Assembly (NCBI GenBank): GCA_015232935.1
Contig: JADFYT010000008.1
Location: 1 to 24,879, forward strand
Direction of reading: 5' to 3'
Source: Desulfamplus sp.
GTDB taxonomy: Bacteria > Desulfobacterota > Desulfobacteria > Desulfobacterales > Desulfobacteraceae
Length of the DNA stretch: 24,879 nt
Under the pieces are notes generated by a model that saw only the letters and a program-made list of their open reading frames with translations, was not told the DNA's origin and searched no databases. Each line of letters opens with the position of its first letter. The first letter of the stretch is position 1. The position numbers were made by a program, and so were the translations under genes. This document shows positions 1 to 7,682 of this stretch, piece by piece.

Positions 1-66
1 TATTCAACAATGAATTTGTTAGATTTTAAGGCCATATTCAAAATTTTAACCGGAAAAAACTTTAGT

Positions 67-87
67 TCAGGTACTTACCTGATTTTT
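67..87 (+). terminator. Weak intrinsic terminator of a gene left of the window
   Basis: A short stem TCAGGT (67-72) and ACCTGA (77-82) with the loop ACTT is followed directly by five T residues (83-87). This is the layout of a small rho-independent terminator read on the plus strand. The stem is only 6 bp, so it may be weak. It would separate an upstream gene outside the window from the secreted-protein gene that starts at 137. Confidence 0.4.
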
Positions 88-136
88 AACGCCTGTTGAA
101 TTGCTATTAGTAACCAGTCAGATCAGGAGGTGCGTT

Positions 137-961
137 ATGTCAAAGTTTTCTATTTTTTGTTGTTCCATATTCATGCTTCTTATTTGTACCATCATCTCTA
201 CGGCAGACGCTAAAGAGAATTTTTATACAACCCTGTATGCCTCGCCTGATCTGGAGGGCTTTTACCATGCTGCCGAATGTAATCCAGGCAATGTTTCAGA
301 TTGCCCGTGTTCAATCAAGGATGTGGCTTTTGAGCAGCGGGGTGACCATGCAGTAATAACATCAAATCCTGGGCTGAATCATACCTATGTCAATGCCATT
401 GTCGGTTATGCCATAACCGAGAATTACCCTGACGGACGCCCCATACATAAGGGTATCTATAGATATAGTGGTCAGATGCGAATTCCAAGCATTCCTGCTG
501 CAGATCTAAGCCGTACAGATATTCCTCAGGCAGCCCACATGGTTATGTTTTTCTGGGATGGCCGTAACGCATTGTCTGAAAACAACAAGATATCTTTTGA
601 GGCTGGTATGTTTTGGTCTTTAAACCCATGGGATCCGAATAAAGGCAAAATTTATATCTATACAGCACCAATTCAACCAGTCGAAACTGGTATTGTCATT
701 GAGCCTGATACCCAATGGCATGATATTGAAATGGTTGTTGATTTCACCAGCATGACCTATCTATCCTTGTCCATTGACGGCATGGCTGCCAATGTGGCCG
801 GTATCCCTGTTGCCCAGGTGTTCCGTCCGGACTGGGGCAATGAGCTGGCACTGTTATTTTCCGCAGAGTCCATGGCTGCCTGGCCATTGCAGGGATGCCC
901 CTTTGCCTTTTCCTGGTCTGTATATTATCGTAATATTGAATTTGGATTGTTTGAAGATTAA
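137..961 (+). CDS. Secreted beta-rich protein of unknown function
   Basis: The start at ATG 137 is preferred over the upstream in-frame start at 101 because AGGAGG (about 125-130) lies just before it and the protein then begins with a good signal peptide. The product has 274 aa. Residues 1-25 are a basic start, a hydrophobic core rich in Ile, Leu and Cys, and an ADA cleavage site before Lys26, so export to the periplasm or beyond is likely. There is no lipobox followed by Cys. The mature part has four cysteines (48, 56, 58, 254) that could form disulfides. The C-terminal half (about 190-271, with WHDIEMVVDF and LSLSIDG) resembles the beta-strand pattern of concanavalin/LamG-like jelly-roll domains. 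That is an impression from strand pattern, not a family match. The gene is convergent with the helicase gene 30 bp downstream and has no visible functional partner. Confidence 0.8.
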   Translation: MSKFSIFCCSIFMLLICTIISTADAKENFYTTLYASPDLEGFYHAAECNPGNVSDCPCSIKDVAFEQRGDHAVITSNPGLNHTYVNAIVGYAITENYPDGRPIHKGIYRYSGQMRIPSIPAADLSRTDIPQAAHMVMFFWDGRNALSENNKISFEAGMFWSLNPWDPNKGKIYIYTAPIQPVETGIVIEPDTQWHDIEMVVDFTSMTYLSLSIDGMAANVAGIPVAQVFRPDWGNELALLFSAESMAAWPLQGCPFAFSWSVYYRNIEFGLFED

Positions 962-963
962 GG

Positions 964-1011
964 AACAGCAACAAAGACAAATTTTTTGTCATCAGATTGC
1001 ATATTGCTGTT
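964..1011. terminator. Nested inverted repeats between convergent genes
   Basis: AACAGCAA (964-971) pairs with TTGCTGTT (1004-1011). Between them GACAAA (976-981) pairs with TTTGTC (985-990) around a run of T. The structure spans the 30-bp gap between the secreted-protein stop at 961 and the helicase stop at 992, and it runs into the last codons of the helicase gene. It may end transcription from both sides, but neither stem is GC-rich, so this is a weak call. Confidence 0.3.
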
Positions 1012-4000
1012 GCATCACAAACAGCGAATCTTTCTTCTTGCAATGCTCAAGCAGTGCCTTGAAGCAGCTATTTTTATCAAGCATTTGCTCATTATCTGGT
1101 ATTGCAGAGAAAAAAGCCCTGCTTCCGACAATGATCAATTTATGTCTTGCACGGGTCATGGCCACGTTCAGGCGGTTGGGGCTGTTTAAAAACTCACTGA
1201 GGACATGATCCGGATCTGATGATGTAATGCCAAATATTATTACATCACGCTCTGCCCCTTGTACCCGCTCCACTGTATCCACAATCGGCATGCTGAAGGT
1301 TTTTGATTCTGCAATCATCTCGCCAAGCCTTTTCATAATCGCGTTGTTCTGTGCCCTGTGGGGCGAAATAAGAGCTACCTGTTCCGGTTTAAGACCGCAG
1401 CACGCCATAAGTTCATGTGCGAGAGATGCCATGAGTTCAGCCTCCATATCACACTGCTGGGAAGAGCCTTCATGATCTGCAAGTATCATTACTACCGGTT
1501 TTTCAGGATCAAGGGCGGATATGATGAGTTGGCGGATTGAATCTGACTTGTTTGAATCCATATGACTTGAATTTGGATCGCTTGATTTGCAGGATAAACC
1601 CGCACGGTTTAATTGCAGACGCGAATCAGCATTGGATAAATCTGGACACAGCTTGCCCTGATACCACATTCTGCTCGGAAAATCGCAAATCTCCCGATTC
1701 ATGCGGTATGTGGTGTCAAGCGTTACCTGATGTGACTGAGGATATAGAGCCACAAGTTTTGACAGAATTGAATGGTCAAGATCTTCATCGTAATTCCCAA
1801 GTACAACCGGAGGAAGCTGGCACACGTCCCCTAAAAACAGGAAATTGCTCTTTCCGTAAACAAGGCTCAAAAGTGCCTGAGGCAACAGCACCTGAGATGC
1901 TTCATCAAACACAACCCAGTCCAGTGCTTCCGGAAATTCTCCATTCCGGCTGTTGAACAGATTGTAAAAGCCAAAACCGGTCGCTCCGATAATTGCCCAT
2001 GTTTGGCTCATAACCTCATCAGCATCAGTTGAAAACTCCACAGCCATATCTCTGTTTTTCTTCCTTATTTTACCCTGCGGGGGCATCTCTCCGGTTGCAT
2101 TGTCTGGTGCTGCTCCGTTAGTATTTTTTCCCCATTTGATGCATGAGGCTGGAAATGCCTGGCCTGAAAAATTTTCAGGCAGCAATTTGTTGACAAGGAA
2201 GACAACCTTGTTGAGAACATTGTCAATGGCCTGATGCGTCAGTGCACTTATGCCGATCTTGAGCGGAATTCCCATCTCAAAGGCATGCATGACAAGAGAT
2301 ATCAATATCCATGCAAGAAGATGTGTCTTGCCGGTGCCAGGAGGTCCTTGTATCATGGAAGTCTTGTACTGAAACGGCAGGCAAAGTGCCGCAAGCTGGG
2401 AAGAGTTAAGGCCGGGCACGGAAGTTTCAATCCATTTTTGAATCCATCTGGCAGAGTTCATGTCCTGCCTGTACTGCCACATGCCTGTCAGGAGCTGATT
2501 GACAGGAGTCAAGGATGATTCTGAAAATATAAATTCAGCGGCATGAGTGAGTTTATCCCCTGTGAAATCAGCAATATCCTCTTCCAGTGAGTAAAAAGAT
2601 GTTTTACCAGGATCCAGTCTGCCCGATCTTGATAATACCGAAATTTCCCCTGCCTCCATATCATACTCTGCAATTATAACGGCGTGGCCGTTTTGAATAT
2701 CAATCACGCTGTCAGGCGAAAGTTCATCCTCATCTTCATGAGTCACAAGTTTCAGAAAATCGCCCTTGCGGAACTTTGAGGGCATGGTTTTGTCTGTGGT
2801 GTTGAAAAGATATAGAGATTTGCCCTCATGATTAATAGAGGTATTCTTGAATTCAAGATAGGCAAGCGAGCGGAATTTCTCCATCCGCTCGTTCAGGGTC
2901 AACTCCTGAAGAACAAGAATATCCTCCTCTTTAAGACGCCTCTCTTCACGTATAAAATTGGTAAAGGGTGACTTTGACTCTGTTTTCCACTCCTGGATAC
3001 ATTGGCTTTCAAGAAAGGGTTTTACAATTTTGAATAGTTCAGCCATTGTTTTCAGGATCGACTCGAGTCTTGATTTAAGTGAACCCTGGCTGGAGATTGT
3101 TTCTATAGAGAGTTCTTCGTGTGGCATATTTCTGTATGATGTTTGCTCTTGCGAGAGGTTCCCATATGATGATTGTTCGTGTGACAGACTGCCATGTGAT
3201 GATTGTTCGTATAACAGGTTTCCGTACGATGGATTTATGTATGATGTCTTCCCATAGCTATGAAACAGGCTTGACGGCGGTTCAACGCCCTGGTTGCATC
3301 CAAAAACCTCGGCAATGGCAAACAGGGACATGCTGCCAGGTACCGGCATATAAAAGTGGTCACCTATTATCTTTTTTATGTCACTCCAGAAAGATGGCTG
3401 TTTTTGCCACAGAAATGAGGAGATTTGTCTGCTTTTGACAATATCAATATCAGAACAGGTAGCCGGATTCCCGGATATGAACTCTGCCCAATCCATAAGC
3501 AGATGCCGGGTCTGTGAACCAAACTCAAAGATGTGCGGACCTTTTCCCCGCATTATTTTTGAATACCACGATTCCGAGATAGTCCGTGTGAACTCGAGCC
3601 ATACTGATTTATGATCTTGCTGCCTTTCAATTATCATTACGCGGCTTTCAATAATCTTGAAGCTGTCATCCATCACAAGCCATCCTAAAGCTGCCACAAG
3701 CCCGGAGATCTGATCTTTGATAATATGGATAAAAAAATGGGCACAAATATTTGAAGGAAACAGGCGTGTCCTCTGTTTGTGAAGAACTATCCGGTTATTT
3801 ATGATCGCATCGCTTTTGCCGGTCAGTTTTTTTTGCTCTCCTGATGAGAACAGGGCTTGCATGCTTTTTTGCCTTGCTGTCTTGTGGGGCGAAATTTTAG
3901 TTTGATGGTGATTCTCAAAAGCCCGTCTTTCTGAATCTAAAGAGATGATTCCGGTTTTATGGAGCCTCTCTATTGTCGTTACGTCTGCTTTGCGAAGTTT

Positions 4001-7000
4001 GAGCAGCTCCCCTTTTGTCAAACCCGGAATAAACTGGATATCCTCTTTTTCAAGAGCATTGGTATAGCAATCAGAAAACCATTCACATAATGTGCAGTGG
4101 GGTTGCATTCTGTAATCAACACAACGGGACAAAAAGTTCTGAGTAGATTGAAGGATATTTGAAATAGTGTGCTCAAATGTTCCGAGCAGCATGGGAAAAG
4201 CCGTCATAAAAGGGGCAATATCAAAGGTGTATTTCTCATAGGATTGCCCGGAAAATTGGTTTTCAGATTTTTCATTACACAAATTTTTACTGCTTTTACC
4301 ACAAGAAGTCTTACTGCTTTTATCATACGAAGTCTTGCTGCTTTTATCACATGAATTTTTATTGCATGTTGCAGTGGTAAAAGTCTGAGAAGGGCGGGTT
4401 ATTATAAAACCTTTTGAGGAGACTCTTGCGGGAATATCATTAATCTCGATAATCTTTTTTAGAATCAGTGCGTAAAATGCCACCTGCCATTTGTGATGAT
4501 AGCGTGGAACATGGCTGCTTTTTATGTCTCCTGTCTCGATAACCATCTCTGTTTTTTCGCCAGTATCCCTAAAATAGACAACAAGCAGATCAGGCACTCC
4601 AAGAGCCTTGATATTGAATCCCTCTAAACAATCAAGTTTGAGCAGGCACTGGGACAGATATACCCGGGATTTTGGGATGTGGTCAGCATTTATGGTGTCT
4701 GCGGTGTCGTCAGAAGCTGTTATTCCGGCTATCCCGGATACGGACAATTTTCTTGTCGTATCCAGAAAATCCTCAAATCGTTCTGTTGACGAGATGTTAG
4801 CGGAATCAGCCATATGGATGACAAGCTCCTCTTTATCCTTCAATTCGTTCAGGACATTCTTTTCATGAAGAAGTCCCTGGTTTTTTGATGCTTCTTTGAA
4901 TAATTCATCTTCTTTTGAAATAAACGAGTCAGGCGTTGCCATGCGAAGAAGTTTAAAGCAGAATCTTTTTTTGCACTGATCATGGATAAAATAGTCACTT
5001 ACCATGGTTGCAGTGAGGGTTGCGGCGAGGGTTATGGAGCTTTCGATGGTGTAGGAATGCGTTTTGACATGCAGCCATCTCTCTTTTTCCTGTTCCAAAA
5101 GTGAAATACCTGGATTTATTTCAAGAATATGTGGCAGGCAAATCTCATTCAAGCTATTTTGTCCGTTGTAATCTGACTTTGGTCTGTCAAGGTGGTTTGA
5201 CTTTGATCTGTCAGGGTGATTCCTGCATTCAGGATTTTGGATCGAGCTGATATCGCCTGAAACAACTTCTGACGTATGGCCAAGATAGTGAATAAAGGTA
5301 TCTGTGACCCGTTTGTCAAACAAAAATTCGGTAAGCTCTGTAGTCAAAAGATCATGTGGAAGGGTTTTGCAGAACAGGTTAAGGGAAATAATGCTTCTGA
5401 GTATTTTTATATTTTCGCCTACCCAGCTTTCAAAGGCTATCCGGTTTTCGGGAAGGTTAAGATTCTCAAATTTTATAAGACATGAACACTCCACTCCAAT
5501 TTCGTTTGAACTTACATAAAACTCTTTGCTGCTGGCAAGATAGTTTCTGATACTCCACTCCAGAACAAGATTTCCAACAGAACCTATGTAAGTCCTGTAG
5601 CAGTACGTTGTTCTTCTGCCTTTTAGAACCTCGATTCCGTTTGCGAGCACAACAACATCTTTCTCTTTTTCAAGCTCTTTTTCAAGAAGAGTTCTGGTTC
5701 TTGACAAAAGAGCAGGGTCATCAGCAAAACCTCTACTGCTGGCACTGTCGGTATCTTCGTCAGAGCCGGCACTACTGGCCATGTCTGTCCCTTTGAGTAT
5801 GTGACGCATCATCCTGGCAACTTCAAAAGAGACGTGGCAGCCCATGCCAATCCATAGTATCTCCTTGTCAGGCTTGGCACTTGCAGGAAATGCAAACACC
5901 CGAAGGTTGTCATGGTCAATCCTGAAAATTTTGAGTCTCCTGCCTGCAATATGAACCTTGTCGCCTGCCTCCATCTGATTGACAATGGATAGGGGGATAT
6001 CTGCTATTGGGCGTGGAATGGATGATGTTACTGAGGGTGGCATAGGGGCTGATGAGGGTGAGATGGGGGGTACTGATGGCGAAATGGCACTTCCTGAAAG
6101 TGGAGTGGACTTTCCAGCAGATCGACCGGCCTTGAGATATCCTGATTGACCCAGGTTGTGACGGTTTGCGATAAATACGGACTCTTTTGCATCTATCAGC
6201 TCCAGGACATACTCCTGCTCTGCTTCCGGGAAATTACCCCATATCTTGTACTCTGTCAGATGCTTTCCATATTGAAACCCGCCAGAATATATGCCGGATA
6301 CAAGAGTTTTTTTGATCCATCTCTTTTTTTCAAGTGATTGCAGCATGGCTGCCATCTGACTTTCTGAAAAACAGGTTCTGGATGAGCCTGATCTGTTAAA
6401 GTTCACGGCTCTTTCGAGAAAATCTTTTCTGGTTCCTGAAAAGAGATCTGTTACAGCAGGCAAAGAGATCTGCTTTTTTTCGTACAGACAGGAGATTATC
6501 TGCTGAGACATGACGCTTGGCAGGGTTCTTCGAGGCACTGATTCCACAACTCCCTGGCGGGCGAGTTTGAGCATGGCAAGAAACCTGACCACCTGGAGTG
6601 AGGCTTGCTCTCCCTGGCAGACTCCCCAGAAGTTGAGGGTCTGCTCTCTTCTGTTTGCCCGTCCGATACGCTGGAGAAATGCTGATACCGAGTCTGGAGG
6701 TTCATACAGCAGAACAGCATCCACATCTCCAATATCAATTCCAAGCTCCAGGGTGCTTGTAGCAATGCACAGTGCACGGCTGTTTTTACGGAATCTCTTT
6801 TCCGCCTGCTTTCGTTCAAATGGTTTGAGATTGGAGTAATGAAGTTCCGAGACACCTTTGAACCTGCTGGTTCTGTTGATAATCCCAAAGAGTCTGTCAC
6901 ATGCTCCCCGACTGTTGGCAAAAACAAGTATTTTGCTGTATTCCCATGTGTCATGCAGGTCATTTAAAAGAGCCGGAAATTCAACAGGTTCGTTTTTAAG

Positions 7001-7669
7001 ATGCACAAGCCTTGCAAGCACATCCCTTTTTACGGCACTTTGAATATGGCAGGTTTCAGGAATCGGTCTGAAATTGAAAGCATCAATCAGGGCGTCCACA
7101 TCAGCAATTGTTGCGGACATGGCGATTCTTTGCATTGTACGGCTGTTTCGACGTTCAAGGCGTGCGAGAAGACGGGCAAGATGAACTCCCCTGTAGTTAT
7201 AAATCAGAGGATGAATCTCGTCAATGATGACACATCCCACGCGGCATAGAAATGATCTTATCTCTTCATTGGTACTCCCAAGCATCACATCAAGTGATTC
7301 AGGCGTGGTAAACATCATGTCAGGCCGTTTGCCTCCGGCAAGTTTTACGTCACCGGTGCGTATGGCAACCTTAAGCCCCAGACGATCGCAGATTACGGGT
7401 TCAAATCTTCGCCTGAGATCTACGGCAAGTGCACGGGTGGGAATAATGTAGAGAACAGAAATCTGTCTGCCTGACCGGATAATCCTCTCCATGCATGGTG
7501 CAAGAACAGCTTCGCTCTTGCCTGATCCTGTGGCAGACTGAAGAATGATATCCCTGCCCTCAATAATCGGGTCGATAGTCTCAAGCTGGGCAGGGTGAAG
7601 GGCAGAAAAAGAGCCGTAAAAGGCACGAAAGGTGTTGGGAAGTTTAAAAAGCGGAGAGTCAAAGGGCAT
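992..7669 (-). CDS. Giant Lhr-like helicase / TM0106-type nuclease / UPF1-type helicase fusion
   Basis: This 2225-aa protein carries two helicases and a nuclease. Residues 20-380 are an SF2 Lhr-like helicase: Walker A ATGSGKS 46-52, DEIH 150-153, SAT 185-187, motif VI QRIGRANR 333-340. After Pro/Ser-rich linkers, a RecB/Cas4-type nuclease follows with His935, Asp1027, Asp1048-x-Lys1050 and Gln1062-xxx-Tyr1066. Cysteines 1183, 1192, 1195 and 1201 may bind an Fe-S cluster. A short HhH-like stretch (1214-1238) precedes an RNase-H-like region (about 1305-1400) without a clear DxE motif. Residues 1740-2190 are a UPF1/Dna2-type SF1 helicase: GPPGTGKT 1775-1782, DEAS 1922-1925, GDVCQLPPV 1947-1955, VQGAERD 2136-2142, NVAMTRAR 2168-2175. 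It is the last gene of the four-gene operon, 13 bp after the second ATPase. No Shine-Dalgarno sequence precedes ATG 7669, so translation may be coupled or weak. Domain calls are firm; the role in defence or DNA processing is inferred from neighbours. Confidence 0.93.
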   Translation of the reverse strand: MPFDSPLFKLPNTFRAFYGSFSALHPAQLETIDPIIEGRDIILQSATGSGKSEAVLAPCMERIIRSGRQISVLYIIPTRALAVDLRRRFEPVICDRLGLKVAIRTGDVKLAGGKRPDMMFTTPESLDVMLGSTNEEIRSFLCRVGCVIIDEIHPLIYNYRGVHLARLLARLERRNSRTMQRIAMSATIADVDALIDAFNFRPIPETCHIQSAVKRDVLARLVHLKNEPVEFPALLNDLHDTWEYSKILVFANSRGACDRLFGIINRTSRFKGVSELHYSNLKPFERKQAEKRFRKNSRALCIATSTLELGIDIGDVDAVLLYEPPDSVSAFLQRIGRANRREQTLNFWGVCQGEQASLQVVRFLAMLKLARQGVVESVPRRTLPSVMSQQIISCLYEKKQISLPAVTDLFSGTRKDFLERAVNFNRSGSSRTCFSESQMAAMLQSLEKKRWIKKTLVSGIYSGGFQYGKHLTEYKIWGNFPEAEQEYVLELIDAKESVFIANRHNLGQSGYLKAGRSAGKSTPLSGSAISPSVPPISPSSAPMPPSVTSSIPRPIADIPLSIVNQMEAGDKVHIAGRRLKIFRIDHDNLRVFAFPASAKPDKEILWIGMGCHVSFEVARMMRHILKGTDMASSAGSDEDTDSASSRGFADDPALLSRTRTLLEKELEKEKDVVVLANGIEVLKGRRTTYCYRTYIGSVGNLVLEWSIRNYLASSKEFYVSSNEIGVECSCLIKFENLNLPENRIAFESWVGENIKILRSIISLNLFCKTLPHDLLTTELTEFLFDKRVTDTFIHYLGHTSEVVSGDISSIQNPECRNHPDRSKSNHLDRPKSDYNGQNSLNEICLPHILEINPGISLLEQEKERWLHVKTHSYTIESSITLAATLTATMVSDYFIHDQCKKRFCFKLLRMATPDSFISKEDELFKEASKNQGLLHEKNVLNELKDKEELVIHMADSANISSTERFEDFLDTTRKLSVSGIAGITASDDTADTINADHIPKSRVYLSQCLLKLDCLEGFNIKALGVPDLLVVYFRDTGEKTEMVIETGDIKSSHVPRYHHKWQVAFYALILKKIIEINDIPARVSSKGFIITRPSQTFTTATCNKNSCDKSSKTSYDKSSKTSCGKSSKNLCNEKSENQFSGQSYEKYTFDIAPFMTAFPMLLGTFEHTISNILQSTQNFLSRCVDYRMQPHCTLCEWFSDCYTNALEKEDIQFIPGLTKGELLKLRKADVTTIERLHKTGIISLDSERRAFENHHQTKISPHKTARQKSMQALFSSGEQKKLTGKSDAIINNRIVLHKQRTRLFPSNICAHFFIHIIKDQISGLVAALGWLVMDDSFKIIESRVMIIERQQDHKSVWLEFTRTISESWYSKIMRGKGPHIFEFGSQTRHLLMDWAEFISGNPATCSDIDIVKSRQISSFLWQKQPSFWSDIKKIIGDHFYMPVPGSMSLFAIAEVFGCNQGVEPPSSLFHSYGKTSYINPSYGNLLYEQSSHGSLSHEQSSYGNLSQEQTSYRNMPHEELSIETISSQGSLKSRLESILKTMAELFKIVKPFLESQCIQEWKTESKSPFTNFIREERRLKEEDILVLQELTLNERMEKFRSLAYLEFKNTSINHEGKSLYLFNTTDKTMPSKFRKGDFLKLVTHEDEDELSPDSVIDIQNGHAVIIAEYDMEAGEISVLSRSGRLDPGKTSFYSLEEDIADFTGDKLTHAAEFIFSESSLTPVNQLLTGMWQYRQDMNSARWIQKWIETSVPGLNSSQLAALCLPFQYKTSMIQGPPGTGKTHLLAWILISLVMHAFEMGIPLKIGISALTHQAIDNVLNKVVFLVNKLLPENFSGQAFPASCIKWGKNTNGAAPDNATGEMPPQGKIRKKNRDMAVEFSTDADEVMSQTWAIIGATGFGFYNLFNSRNGEFPEALDWVVFDEASQVLLPQALLSLVYGKSNFLFLGDVCQLPPVVLGNYDEDLDHSILSKLVALYPQSHQVTLDTTYRMNREICDFPSRMWYQGKLCPDLSNADSRLQLNRAGLSCKSSDPNSSHMDSNKSDSIRQLIISALDPEKPVVMILADHEGSSQQCDMEAELMASLAHELMACCGLKPEQVALISPHRAQNNAIMKRLGEMIAESKTFSMPIVDTVERVQGAERDVIIFGITSSDPDHVLSEFLNSPNRLNVAMTRARHKLIIVGSRAFFSAIPDNEQMLDKNSCFKALLEHCKKKDSLFVMQQQYAI
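3104..3268 (-). repeat. In-frame 30-bp tandem repeats in the helicase gene
   Basis: About 55 residues (1468-1522) consist of imperfect decapeptide copies of the form SYGNLSxEQS, for example SYGNLLYEQS, SHGSLSHEQS, SYGNLSQEQT and SYRNMPHEEL. At DNA level these are 30-bp units sharing blocks such as ATGATGATTGTTCGT near 3165-3210. The tract lies between the RNase-H-like region and the SF1 helicase and reads as a flexible linker. Copy-number change would keep the reading frame. Confidence 0.85.
4262..4369 (-). repeat. In-frame 24-bp tandem repeats in the nuclease region
   Basis: Residues 1101-1136 contain octapeptide copies CDKSSKTS, YDKSSKTS, CGKSSKNL and a partial CNEKSE. On the plus strand the unit is seen as TTACTGCTTTTA(C/T)CA followed by a variable part, repeated about three and a half times. 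The tract is Lys/Ser/Cys-rich and sits between the catalytic QxxxY motif and the C-terminal cysteine cluster. It is most simply an expanded surface loop. Confidence 0.85.
5162..5233 (-). repeat. Short in-frame duplication in a helicase linker
   Basis: Residues 813-836 contain a duplicated unit, HPDRSKSN followed by HLDRPKSD, encoded by two similar 24-bp stretches (TTTGATCTGTCAGGGTGAT and TTTGGTCTGTCAAGGTGGT on the plus strand). It lies in the poorly conserved region between the Lhr-like part and the nuclease. Confidence 0.7.
6002..6127 (-). other. Pro/Ser-rich linker coding segment
   Basis: Residues about 515-556 of the giant helicase are low complexity, with repeats of the type SPSVPPISPSSAPMPPSV. 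On the plus strand this appears as repeated GG(T/C)GGxATxGGxGxTGATG-like blocks. It separates the Lhr-like winged-helix part from a conserved segment starting near IADIPLSIVNQMEAGDKVHI. It is probably a disordered hinge. Confidence 0.65.
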
Positions 7670-7682
7670 TATATTATGTTTT

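Noticed and set aside
3104..3268. Regularly spaced repeats that could suggest a CRISPR array
   Set aside because: The units are imperfect, contiguous 30-bp copies without unique spacers, and they lie in frame inside a long open reading frame.
6496..6963. A 155-codon minus-strand open frame inside the helicase gene
   Set aside because: It overlaps the helicase motor region whose motifs are intact in another frame, and its own translation has no recognisable domain.
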